Positions 10,526 to 20,210 of a stretch of 64,000 bases of DNA are shown here, piece after piece. Each line of letters begins with the position of its first letter. Position 1 is the first letter of the stretch. Location: contig OZ026521.1 of the NCBI GenBank assembly GCA_964019695.1, positions 33,453,601 to 33,517,600 of the forward strand, written 5' to 3'. Under the pieces are notes generated by a model. It saw nothing but the letters and a program-made list of their open reading frames with translations. It did no database searches and was not told the origin of the DNA. The translations under genes were made by a program, and so were the position numbers. This stretch comes from Loripinus fragilis. Taxonomy: Eukaryota > Mollusca > Bivalvia > Lucinida > Lucinidae.

Positions 10526-11315
10526 ATTCTTTATAAATTCATGATTACTCAGAGAAACTGTAAGCAGGAGAAAAAAACCTTCACTGTATATGGGAAACCA
10601 TTAAATGAGAACTTTGGCAAAACAGTGAAGACCCAGACAGGGTCTGTATGGACAGGGGCTGATGGACACAGATATATATACACTCAGACATAAGTTGATC
10701 ATCACCCAAACATTATTTCAGAGACGTTTTTAGGGTACAAATTTCTTCAGAAGAACAACCAGTTTGTAATAATATGTTACCCATGTCTTCCTGTGGTCTG
10801 CTGAACATATCAGAATGTCATTTGGTCATTTTGCTGAATTTCTACGGTGTCCTGTATACACCGACCCCTATTTTGGAGGTGTACCCTTAAAAAGTGTCAC
10901 AGCTTAACCCAAAATGCTTACTTTGAATTCAAATAAACGCAGAAGTAATCTAGACTTATTTTTTTAAAAATAGTGTCAAACTGATTCTGTCGAACTCCAG
11001 GTTGTATGTCAGTTCTGGAGGATCATAGTGAAAGTTAATCGCATGTTTAAAATTTTTGCATTATCACTATATAACAAGCCATTCTTTAAACATCCATAAC
11101 TTTTATTCTTTTAGAGATATGAATCTGAAATTTTCAGACAGAATTTGTCTTTGATATTGTAACAATGTGACACTAACACTTTACATGTCTAAGCGTTTTG
11201 AAAATATCATAAAGGGCTAGAGAATATGGACATTTTTAAGGGTAAGTGTGCATTTACCATGCCTGGTTGTTTACCTTTGTGATAATTGAAACGAAATTTG
11301 CTTTAAATTGTCACC
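10526..11315. other. Intron sequence without a clear feature
   Basis: A piece of a family L or P type core (AAACAGTGAAGACCCAGAC) is visible near 10620. A weak inverted pair (GTACCCTTAAAAAGTGTC near 10880 and GACATTTTTAAGGGTAAG near 11229) may mark a decayed element. Nothing else was recognised. Confidence 0.35.
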
Positions 11316-12041
11316 ACTTTCACGCTTAGGGATGTCTGTTACAACGCAAGGTGGTTCTGGATGACAATTTGTTACGGGCCCATGACGACTGCTTACCTGT
11401 GCTGGACGACAGGTAACGGGTTTTAGATGACATATTTTGGGTTTTGGACGACAGTGGAAAGGGGTAACACACAGAGAAGTCGCAGAAAATGGTAATATAG
11501 TGGGTTTGACTATTTTGAATCATTACTGTCATATAAGTGTTTGTAAATTCCGCATTAGAAGTACAAACACCATAGATATTTGTAGTTAAATTGTCAAACT
11601 CTGGTCTGGAATAGAAACTTCAGAAATATGTAATTTGTGATTAATTACCTGCTTTCCCATCATGAAATAAGCATAAATGGTCAGACAATAGATCTCACAT
11701 GATTATTCAGTCAATTCTAACATATCCTTCTTAAAAGAAAACTGAAAACTTCTAAATTTATTTTTTTAAATGTTACTGGCTAGAGACGACTGTGTAACAG
11801 GCAATTGACGACGTCAGTTTTTCTGTAACAGATGTGAGACGACATTTTCTTTCAGGAACACTTGAGTAGATGTAAATACTGCTCTGAAGTGGAGTAACGT
11901 AGTTTTCTTTATATTTGGGAGGGTATATTACTGAATATAGGTGGGAAATCTTGTTTTAGGGGGATAAAAAACAACAGACGACCACTGGCTCTGTAAATGT
12001 TCACCTGATATATGGGTTTGATATACGCACAAACTATACAA

Positions 12042-12174
12042 AACCAGAGGCGAGTTCAACAATGAGAGCGCTGTTGAGCGCTCTTTGTATTGGTGCCAGG
12101 TTTTAGACATTACAATTAAAGACCGGAACAAGAAGTGCAAGCGAACGCTTGCATTGTTGAACTCGCATCTGGTT
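12042..12174. repeat. Short cruciform-like MITE nested in the CACG element
   Basis: Outer arms ACCAGAGGCGAGTTCAACAA and TTGTTGAACTCGCATCTGGT pair. Two inner hairpins (GAGCGCTGTTGAGCGCTC and GCAAGCGAACGCTTGC) lie just inside. Total about 133 bp. Function unknown. Confidence 0.75.
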
Positions 12175-12329
12175 AACATGGCTGAGCAACCCTTGATCTT
12201 GTTCACGCATTATCCTTCCATTATCATTTAGTTGATTATATAGCGCTAAGTTCAATAAATGCCATAAAATTCGTCATTGTCACATTTTCACATATTAAAG
12301 TAAGACAGACAGCAAAGATCAGGAAAGTT

Positions 12330-12860
12330 GTAAAGTTTAACCTAGATGTAAAATAGGTTAAGGTCAACACATGGTTATCATTTGATCGAAATGTGATGCT
12401 TTGACCTTGACCTGTTTTACAGCAATGTCAAGTTTTGTAACTTAAAAACTATAGCAGCCAGCGATCTGAAAGTTGGTAGACACACGCACTGCTTGATGTT
12501 GCGCAGGTATATTTTTTGAAGATCAAGCATTTGAACCAACTATGATAGGCTGGACTCCTAGATGCTACAGGCCAAGTTTCATGGAAATCAAGTATTTGTA
12601 TCCAGAGAAGAAGATTTTTGAAGGGTGTTTATATATGTGCGTAGCGGCTGGCCATTTGACCCAGATTTCATGAACAAACGTTCATTTCCCCTATCTATTT
12701 AGGCTCAACACAAAATTTGGCTTTTTTTAGCCAAGATGTTAAGGAGATGTTTAAGCATTGTGAACGGCAGGTGGACGCAAGAGCATCAGGACAGACGCTG
12801 GAGCATAGATATACAATAAGCTCATTCACCTAAGCCTTCGACTCAGGTATCTGAATTAAT
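12330..12860 (+). mobile_element. TR-2: single-unit relative of TR-5
   Basis: Contains AGGTCAACACATGGTTATCA, GATGCTACAGGCCAAGTTTC and a closing degenerate hairpin AAGCTCATTCACCTAAGCC to GACTCAGGTATC, the same parts in the same order as TR-5 at 41000-42899. There is no clear tandem array or ACGG run. The start is approximate. Confidence 0.6.
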
Positions 12861-13601
12861 TGTAATATATGGGCCAGGAACACTTTTTTCAATGTATGAA
12901 CATGTACTTAGGAGTTCGCACATGTTCAAATCCATGTTCTCTCTCTCTCTCTCTCATTACATTCTAAAACTTCTTCTGAAGGCCCCTCTTCAACGACATA
13001 ACTGAATGCCATTTCACCCTTGGCCAAAACGGAAGATTCTTGAGTTCAAGATATATTTAATAAATCCATTACTGTCGTCTCCACCTGCGACGCTGTCGAC
13101 AATAACCTGTAACAAAATATTTGCAGTCGTTACACATCTGTAACATGGAAAAATGACTGCAGTGCATTCGTTTTGGTTTTAAAAATGTGCTTGTCTAAAG
13201 TAAGCAGATTTATAAGAAAACATTTTCTTGGTCTATGTGATGAATAATGCAATGTATAAACATATCAAGTCATTAAATGTTCAAAGAAAACAAAAGTGAA
13301 AGTACTAAATAAGGATATGCCGACATGTGTAGTAAAATACAGTTTCAAGAATAATAATGTATCATATACGCGTTTACTGGATACAGTCGCCAACCTCTAC
13401 AGGATTAGTTAACTTTATACAAGTGTCTTGTATAAATATACAAATACAGAATAAGATACTTGCGGTTTATTGTGTCTAAAGTCTCCCGAAAACGATATAC
13501 ATTCAATAAAACAAGCCTATATTTATAAATGTTTCGTCCGGGACCCGTAACGTACTGTCGTCCAGAACCACCTTGTGTTGTAACAGACATCCCTAAGCGT
13601 G

Positions 13602-13987
13602 ACTTTATCTATTTCAATAAATAAACCAAGAAAATATTTATGACTGGAAAGCTTCCTTCGTTTTCTAGGAAACTATTGAGGCGATGCTTAACTTATGTCT
13701 GACTGTATACATAGATGGATTGATGGACAGAAAATAGTTGCCTCCCCCTATTTTGTTGGGATATAAAACATTAGAAATCAGCCTTGCATCTATTTAATGG
13801 GACATCAGCAAAACTGTGAAGAATCAGATCGGACACCGCAGATGGCGCAGAATGCAATGTCTGATCAGGTTTTGCACTGTTTGCTTACAGAATTTACTTT
13901 CTCAATGTCTTCTGTATACTTTAGCTAAGAAGAATGACTCCATCAAACTTATGTGGAAATCAACAATGTCCAGACCTGGGTCCTTAC
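13602..13987. other. Intron 7 remainder
   Basis: A degenerate shared-core fragment is present at about 13805-13885 (AAACTGTGAAGAATCAGATC to TCTGATCAGGTTTTGCAC). No ends were defined. Confidence 0.4.
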
Positions 13988-14105
13988 CATTTTAAGAAGA
14001 TGTTCCTCCACTTGTAGGTCAATAATCTTGTTTTGTAGGGATTTAGCTCGTGACTGGGTGAATAATCTCTCAGCCGCTTCAGCATCCAGCTCTGCTCTCT
14101 TCTCC
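13988..14105 (-). CDS. C8orf48-like protein, exon 7
   Basis: Encodes residues 416-454, starting EKRAELDAEAAERLFTQSRA and ending VEEHLLKM. Together with exon 6 it makes the string CPTCREKRAEL followed by a charged, probably coiled-coil helix. Minus-strand acceptor TTTCTTTAAG, donor GTAAGG. It begins by completing an Arg codon split 2+1 with exon 6 and ends in phase 0. Confidence 0.85.
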
Positions 14106-14274
14106 CTTAAAGAAAAATAATAAATAATAGGTCATGATGTGTTAAGCCCCTGTCACACCAAGCCACCTTTCCATGGCATGGAGTTATTAAATTTTCCAGA
14201 GCGCCGTGAGACCACAAGAACTCCCTGATATTTTTCATGAAAAAGGGCCTGTCACTGCACCCTAACAGAATCTT

Positions 14275-14472
14275 TAGCCCTTAAAGTGCCAAGAAAGAAA
14301 TGCATCTGAAAATGTCGTCTGCTGAAGTCGTCTGCTGCAAATAATTGCCTAACATTACTGACCAAGTAGGTATAGAAGGAGCAGTCTGATCTGGGTCCAC
14401 ACTGTTCGCCATAGAGGCTTCTTAAACATTTCAGCAGACGACTGTTGTTGCGATTGGCGCATTGAGGGTTAA
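14275..14472 (-). repeat. MITE family A, copy 3 (inverted, core deleted)
   Basis: Reads in reverse from TTAGCCCTTAAAGTGCCAAG to GGCGCATTGAGGGTTAA. Only one arm of the central palindrome remains (GGAGCAGTCTGATCTGGGTC), so this copy has lost half of its hairpin. Confidence 0.85.
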
Positions 14473-14603
14473 AGCAACCATGGAGTTGCTATGGAGATGA
14501 GAGAGCAGATCATGACAATTATCATGAATATTTAGGAAAATGGTTAAACCATATGAGTCACACAGGAGAATTTGGTCCTTATCGTAGGCTTACATGATAA
14601 AGC

Positions 14604-14833
14604 ACTTGAGCTTGAAGTTCTGTCTTGATCTCACCTCTATAGCCTCAAAACCAAAATCTCACAATGTCATTACGTAGTAATGACCAGGAGTGAACAACAT
14701 TCACTGCTGATAACTGGAAACTGGAGCCGGAATGGTTTTCGAGAGCGTAGTTTCACTCCTGGTCATTACTATTTAATGACATGAGATATTAGGATTTAGA
14801 AGTGATATAAGAATCGAACTTCAAGCTCCTGTG
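14604..14833. repeat. Palindromic element
   Basis: AGCTTGAAGTTCTGTCTTGA at the left pairs imperfectly with AATCGAACTTCAAGCT at the right. Inner arms pair AGTAATGACCAGGAGTGA with TCACTCCTGGTCATTACT. About 230 bp, no coding. Confidence 0.75.
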
Positions 14834-15137
14834 GATAAAGTAAGGAATTCAACCATTCTTGCCACAGTACAGTAAACCCTATGTACTGGAACCAAATTTA
14901 AAAAGGGCGATTTGACAAACAGTGCAGGCCCAGATGAAACTCCACAGAACACAGTAATGAGTAGGTTTGAACTTTTTAACCTGTGACCCACTGACTATAT
15001 ACATGTACAAGTCTAATCCAAACTTGTTGTTATTTTCTTTTGATATTCTTGTCCTTGTGATAAATCATCTGAAAGCTGAACTTTGAATATAGGGATCAAA
15101 CATGGGTTTTCATGCATTAAGGTTCACCAAATTTCAA

Positions 15138-15372
15138 CTAACCCTTAATGCGCCAATCGCAACAAAAGTCATCTGCTTTTCTTGTCTGCTGAAATGTTTA
15201 AGAAGCCTCTATGGTAAACAGTGTGTACCGAGATCAGACTGCTCCTATAGGAGCAGTCTTTTCTGGGTCCACGCTGTTTGCTTCTATACTTAATTTGTCA
15301 GTAATGTTAAGCAATTATTTGCAGCAGACGACTTCAGCAGACAACATTTTCAGATGCATTTTTTTCTTGGCA
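15138..15372 (+). repeat. MITE family A, copy 4, right end truncated
   Basis: Starts CTAACCCTTAATGCGCCAAT, with the central AGACTGCTCCTATAGGAGCA palindrome. It stops at TTTTCTTGGCA, where a family B element begins. Confidence 0.85.
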
Positions 15373-15373
15373 G

Positions 15374-15951
15374 CTCTCTCTGCACCAGCACTGACTTTTG
15401 TCATCTGCTAATAACCTTTATCAGTTACCTCTCGTATAAACTGTATTGTTGCAGGTTGCCTGATAAACGTTGTCTATCTCACGGCATGTTGCCTTTATCA
15501 GGTCATGATGACGTTGCACTTTTTGAATGACGTCGCTAATGACGCTGAATCAACATACAAATCGAAAATGACGTCATAATCGCTAGTTTGAAGAGTTAAA
15601 CAATGAGTAAACTGATAAATAGAATACCAGGTTCGCGTCATTTGATATCAAGTTTACCAGGCTCGGCTTTGAGAATGCATGTTGAATCGCTCGGCAAGCC
15701 TCGCGATGTCAACAAGCGTTCTCAAAGCCTTGCCGGGTAAACTTGATATCAAAAGACACTCACCTAGTATTCTCTATTTGCAAACATTTTGCACCCAGAT
15801 CAGGACAGACAAAGTGTCTGTCCTGATCTGGATCCAAACCGTTTGACACAATGATAGTGTTCCTGAAAGATTTTTTTGAAAAAGTTCATTTCGAAAAGAC
15901 AGCAGAAAACAGCAAAAAGCATGAATAATTGTCCAGCATGCAAACAGTTAA
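15374..15951 (-). repeat. MITE family B copy split by a family Q insertion
   Basis: The left part (15374-15419, TTGTCATCTGCTAATAACC) and right part (15777-15951, TTGCAAACATTTTGCACCCA to CATGCAAACAGTTAA) are the two pieces of one inverted family B copy. The intact family reads ATAACCTTTGCAAACAG across this junction. Confidence 0.8.
15420..15776. repeat. Family Q element nested in family B, TTT duplicated
   Basis: A 357-bp insert starting ATCAGTTACCTCTCG and ending ACCTAGTATTCTCTA. TTT flanks both sides and occurs once in the uninterrupted family B sequence. The interior has a long hairpin (GATATCAAGTTTACCAGGCT and complement) and CRE-like TGACGTC motifs. A second copy is at 36693-37057. Confidence 0.8.
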
Positions 15952-16141
15952 TTGAAATTTAGCATTTAAAGGTTTAATATGATCAATATTCAAGGATGTA
16001 TAGTTAGGTGTATCTTTCATTGTTGATGTTATTATTTATTGTAATAAAGATGGTTCCCGAACAACGCACTAGAGTTTTTCATTTTCACAGGTGATTAAAC
16101 TCTATGCTTTGTTAACTCAAACAACTGAATTTATTACATAA

Positions 16142-16358
16142 GAGCCGCACCATGTGATTTCCAACAATGTGGCATTTCGGCAAGTGTAGACTCAGATGAG
16201 CCTGTGCAGCCCTCAAATGATGTTCATTCAGTAGCTTAACACTCATAGAAAATACAAGCGACCAGCAAAGGCTCTGATCAGACTGCACATATGTGCAGGC
16301 TGATCTGGGCTTTGCTGGTCGCACATATCACATTGTTGGAAATCTCATGTCGTGGCTC
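16142..16358. repeat. MITE family J, copy 1
   Basis: GAGCCGCACCATGTGATTTC pairs with GAAATCTCATGTCGTGGCTC, and ATAA flanks both sides. The core palindrome is GACCAGCAAAGGCTCTGATC and complement. A second copy is inside the LINE at 50982. Confidence 0.85.
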
Positions 16359-16550
16359 ATAAGGTATCAATATAAACTGTGTTAGGTGAAAACGTACTTG
16401 CTCACAGCATTCAGAGAAATAATGCAGTCTTTGTATGCAATTATTACAACTTTTGTCCGTCCAAAAGTCAAAATGTTTTCTGAAATTTATATCCAATAGG
16501 CAACATTTATAGGAGCAAAAGGTTCATAATTATTACATAAGGCTTGATAT

Positions 16551-16771
16551 GGGGGTGGCAGGGTGGTGTGCTCTCTACTGCATTTTTCAGAGAGATGGCC
16601 CTGTCATATTTGGCTTGTTGGCTGGATGAACTTTGCTACACTTGAGGTAAATTTGGTCGGGGCCTTTTAGTCTATCCCATTCTTCTGTTCTCTCTCCTTC
16701 TCTCTGGGGCGGAGTCCCAACATGACTGAAATATTGTTGACTGGGACTATAAGCCTTAACTCAACCAATCA
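16551..16771 (+). mobile_element. SINE-tailed retroposon with a 14-bp target duplication
   Basis: A perfect duplication ATAAGGCTTGATAT lies at 16537-16550 and 16772-16785. The 3' half has the tail motif of the tRNA-derived SINE (ACATGACTGAAATATTGTTG, GACTGGGACTATAAGCCTTA), but the 5' half (GGGGGTGGCAGGGTGGTGTG) lacks the usual A and B boxes. It is either a different SINE sharing the tail or a copy with a replaced head. Confidence 0.85.
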
Positions 16772-17201
16772 ATAAGGCTTGATATTTAAAGAGAATCGTC
16801 TGCTCAAGCAGAACATACAAAAGAAATATAAAGCCTAACTTGACCTCAAAATAAGACCTAATGGAAGTAAGAAATGGAAAACCATGTAAGTATGGGATGG
16901 AAAACGATGAAAGTATGAAATGGAAAACAAATATAAAATCTGCTTTAAAAATGGTTCCACATGGGGTCTGTATGGGAGCATTCTTTATAAATCTATAAGT
17001 AATATATCCTTATGTCACAGCTGAATGACATTTTGGGTGGAGATTGATTAATCATCGTATGCACCTTGATTTAACAATATGACATTGAATCAATATTGAT
17101 TCTTAAAAGACCCACTGGGAAATGATTAGGAATATTAATAAAAAATATCCCCTCATCTATCAGTGCTGGTGTCATCTCAAGCATGCATAACAATGCTTTC
17201 T

Positions 17202-17411
17202 TTAACCCTTTGCATCCTTGGTAATTTTGCATGGTTTTTGGTCGTCTGCTGAATTTTTCAAAATCAACTTTTTTGAAAAATTCTTTCCCGAATACCACCA
17301 GTGTCAAACAGTTTGGAATCAGATCAGGCCCGACATTCTGTCAGGCCTGATCTGGGTCCAAACTGTTTGCAATGGTTATCAGCAGATGACACTAGTAGGC
17401 AAAAGAGTTAA
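17202..17411 (+). repeat. MITE family B, copy 3
   Basis: TTAACCCTTTGCATCCTTGG to AGACGACACTAGTAGGCAAA-type end at GAGTTAA, with the central GATCAGGCCCGACATTCTGT palindrome. This is one of the best preserved copies and serves as the family reference. Confidence 0.88.
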
Positions 17412-17567
17412 CCCTTATCTTGCTATTATTTGGTGTGCTTTCTTGCTTTAACCATTAAAGTGCTCACTTTATATAATGATAGAATCTCCCATTTCAATAA
17501 AATAGAATATTCCAGCAATTCTTAATTTAGAATGCAACCAAGTAAACCCTGATCAGATAGTTCTTAG

Positions 17568-17745
17568 TTTTTGCTTTGTTGATGCTTTACATCCCATTCA
17601 ACAATTTTTCAGTCATGTTGGGATGATTTCCTGTCTTCCTGGGTTGAATCCGACTACAAAGCAACGGATAAAGTGTCTTGCAAAGACATAACACAGTGAC
17701 TGCGCATGCAGTGAGACTCAACTAGCAACCATTCGATCCCCAGTC
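17568..17745 (-). mobile_element. tRNA-derived SINE, diverged minus-strand copy
   Basis: In plus orientation the order is TTGATGCTTTACATCCCATT, CAACAATTTTTCAGTCATGT, CCTGGGTTGAATCC, AAAGTGTCTTGCAAAGACA, GTGAGACTCAACTAGCAACC, the reverse of the SINE body. The head is degraded. Confidence 0.75.
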
Positions 17746-17753
17746 TAACCAGG

Positions 17754-18001
17754 CCCCGAGGTTATAAAACTTTTTTCATGCTCATTCGCCTCAACTCAGC
17801 TGAGCACGAAATTTATCCTGCTCATAAATGTTATAATGTCAGCAATTGTTTGCATTCTAAAATTTACTAGCATAGTAAATACAACATCTGAGAGACTTAA
17901 AGCAAGAAACTACTTCATTTGTCAGTATATGAGTTTTCATGAGTAGTTGAAATTTCATGCTTAGTTGAGTTAAGCATGAAATTTTTTTTTATAACCTGGG
18001 G
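17754..18001 (+). repeat. MITE family I, full copy
   Basis: CCCCGAGGTTATAAAACTTT at the left pairs with TTTTATAACCTGGGG at the right, with TCAACTCAGCTGAGCACGAA inside. This copy defines the family. Confidence 0.85.
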
Positions 18002-18469
18002 CCTGACTCCAGCTCTTCCTGTTTGGTTCCTGTAGCGGTTTGGAACTTCATCAACAGATAACTCTACTTTATTCTTAGTTTTTCAGATAATTTAAGAAGT
18101 ATAATTTCATGTGAATCAACTCCTTGCTCTTCTGAGCAGTCTGACCTAGGCCAATATTGTTTGCCCAGGCTTTTCTTGTTTTGAGTAATTAGGTTCCAAT
18201 GCTGAAAAGGCTACAGCCTAATTTGTTTTGTATCAGCAGAAGACATTTGGTTTTCATATCTTTTTTATAAAATGGTATTTCACATTTTAAGTTCAAAATC
18301 ACATTAGATACGAAGAACCATTTTAATAAAAGTGTTTAAAACGCTGTTGTTGTGAAGTGTTTAAAATGCTTCTGTTTTGCTGCATTTGCTACCTGTCACA
18401 TATATGAACTTTGCATAAACACCAGGTGAAATAACTAGTTCATGCATAAAGGCTTGAAAGTTTTAAATC
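18002..18469. other. Intron sequence, nothing recognised
   Basis: A GCAGTCTGACCTAGGCC fragment near 18136 is a remnant of the shared MITE core; no boundaries can be drawn. Confidence 0.4.
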
Positions 18470-18673
18470 TACCTGCTAGTGTCACCTGCTTATCACATTT
18501 GCAAACAGCTTGAGCCCAGATCAGGCCCAACATATTGTCACGCCTGATCTGGATTCAAACTATGTGACACTCTGTTGATATTGCTGAAAGAATTGTATGA
18601 AAATGTAAATTTTGAAGAATAAGAAACAGCAGATGACAAAATCAGGAAAATTTCCCACCATGCAAAGAATTTA
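18470..18673 (-). repeat. MITE family B, copy 4 (inverted)
   Basis: CTAGTGTCACCTGCTTATCA, then GCCCAGATCAGGCCCAACAT and its partner, ending CACCATGCAAAGAATTTA. Confidence 0.8.
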
Positions 18674-18680
18674 CTGCATC

Positions 18681-19055
18681 ATCCAGATCAGGACTAATGT
18701 ATGAGACCCTGGAAGGGAGGGGGTCCCAGTATCTCATATCCTTTTAATTATTTTGAAAAATATCCCATATCCCTAAAATAAATGTGGCAAATATCCCCAA
18801 AATTCAGAAAGCATTGTATCCCATATCCCTAAAATTGATCCAAGTATCCCGTATCCTTTTAAATATTTACAAAAATGTCCTGTATCACTTTAATTTTTCG
18901 GCCAATATCCCTGTATCCCTAAAAAACCTTGCAGGGCCTCATGTATAGCCTGATCTGAATCCAAACTGAGTGACACTCTAATGGCATTATCTGAAAATGT
19001 TCCAAAAAAAAGCAGACGACAAAAAATGAAAAATTTCCCAGCTTGCTTAGAGAAT
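18681..19055 (-). repeat. MITE family B half-copy interrupted by a TATCCC element
   Basis: CCAGATCAGGACTAATGTAT before, and AGCCTGATCTGAATCCAAAC after the insert, are the two arms of the family B centre. The rest to CCAGCTTGCTTAGAGAATTA follows the family order. The distal left half is missing. Confidence 0.7.
18703..18940. mobile_element. 238-bp TATCCC-rich element, 6-bp target duplication
   Basis: The ends GAGACCCTGGAAGG and CCTTGCAGGGCCTC form an inverted repeat; ATGTAT flanks both sides (18697-18702, 18941-18946). The interior is built from degenerate repeats of ATCCCATATCCCTAAAAT. A 6-bp duplication does not by itself assign a superfamily. Confidence 0.78.
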
Positions 19056-19281
19056 TAACTTCATCACCTCTGATATTCCTATTGTGTGTCATGCAATTTT
19101 GCTGTTGCTTCAGATACATTGCACTGATTATTAGTTCAATATTTCAAGCCCAAGTATCTTCTATGCTTAGTTCTATGTATGCAGAATTACCAAAGTTGAT
19201 GGAGTCATCCACACACATCAATCTGATACTATTTCTGTTCTAAGGTTCGGTTATATATTTCAAGCCCATTAACTTCAAACA

Positions 19282-19497
19282 TTAACTTTTTCCATGCTAG
19301 TGGTGACTTTTGTCGTCAGCGGATAACCTTTGCAAACAGTTTGGGAACAGAACCGACAAAATGTTGGTCCTGATCTGGATCCAAACTGTTTGACACTCTG
19401 ATAGTGTTCTTGAAAGATTTTTTTTAAAGTTTATTTTGAAAAGTATCAGCAGATGACAACAAAAGCATGGAATATTACCAACCATGCAAAGAGTTAA
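19282..19497 (-). repeat. MITE family B, copy 6 (inverted)
   Basis: CCATGCTAGTGGTGACTTTT to ACCATGCAAAGAGTTAA, with the central AGAACCGACAAAATGTTGGT region and GGATCCAAACTGTTTGACAC. Confidence 0.82.
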
Positions 19498-19847
19498 ATT
19501 AATTACTTTAGCCAGCAGTTACGATAGCTGTGTCCAAAATGCAACTGTTCATATTGAGTCACCAGAAGTTTTGAAATGACCATTTTTCCACTTTATTAAT
19601 TTTGATATGCAAAATGACAATAAGGTCTAGAGTGGAGATCTGAATGGTTTCCAAGATATTGTCATACTGCATTTTTTTTCTGTACTCCTTCCCAATTTTT
19701 ATCCTGTTAACCTGCAGCATTCCAATTTCCAGTTGTAAGCATGTATTTTGAATCAAAGTGGAAAAGAGCGTTGGATCCTGATTAGATGGCTTCATTACAT
19801 GTAATTGTTTTTGAAAAAGGGTAAATCCGGGTTCAGCAGCACAAGGC

Positions 19848-20099
19848 TTAACCCTTTGTATTCTAATGGATTCTTCCTTCTGGTTTTATACAACAAACCT
19901 GGCATAGTCCATTGTACATACCTAGGGGTGTCAGGTTATAATTTTTTCAAATACTGTATTTTTTTTTGTCTGAATCTCTTTTTTTATCTTTACAAACAGT
20001 GTAGACCCTGATGAAATTCCACATCAAGCGGCAATTCATCTGGGTCTTCACTGTTTGTAAAAGTACCCGTTTAGGGGTTTCCCAAATATAAAGGGTTAA
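19848..20099 (+). repeat. MITE family L, copy 1
   Basis: TTAACCCTTTGTATTCTAAT pairs with AATATAAAGGGTTAA. The interior order is GGATTCTTCCTTCTGGTT, GGGGTGTCAGGTTATA, ACAAACAGTGTAGACCCTGA and its partner. Relatives are at 34945-35174 and about 37070-37513. Confidence 0.82.
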
Positions 20100-20210
20100 G
20101 TCCTCTTTGAAAGAGAGGGTCCAGGGCAAACACCAAGGGCCCTATAATTCCAGATCTCTGTGATTACAATTAATTCAGAGTAAACAAGAAATGTCACAGT
20201 CACGTGACGA

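Larger units (their letters stand above)
11321..13601. mobile_element. 2.28-kb element, CACG termini, 5-bp target duplication
   Basis: The terminal inverted repeat starts CACGCTTAGGGATGTCTGTT on the left and appears as its complement at the right, extending about 40 bases (through AAGGTGGTTCTGG). ACTTT flanks it on both sides (11316-11320 and 13602-13606). Subterminal regions carry many GACGAC motifs paired with GTAAC-type motifs (11361-11470, 11781-11850, 13075-13145). No transposase frame was seen. CAC termini with a 5-bp duplication recall Transib/RAG-type elements, but the ends do not match the Transib CACWRTG heptamer, so the superfamily is open. A palindromic MITE (12042) and TR-2 (12330) lie inside. 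Sits in intron 7 of the C8orf48-like gene. Confidence 0.82.

Noticed and set aside
10879..11250. Weak inverted pair around TACCCTTAAAAA as a MITE
   Set aside because: Matching is short and interrupted; boundaries and duplication cannot be defined.
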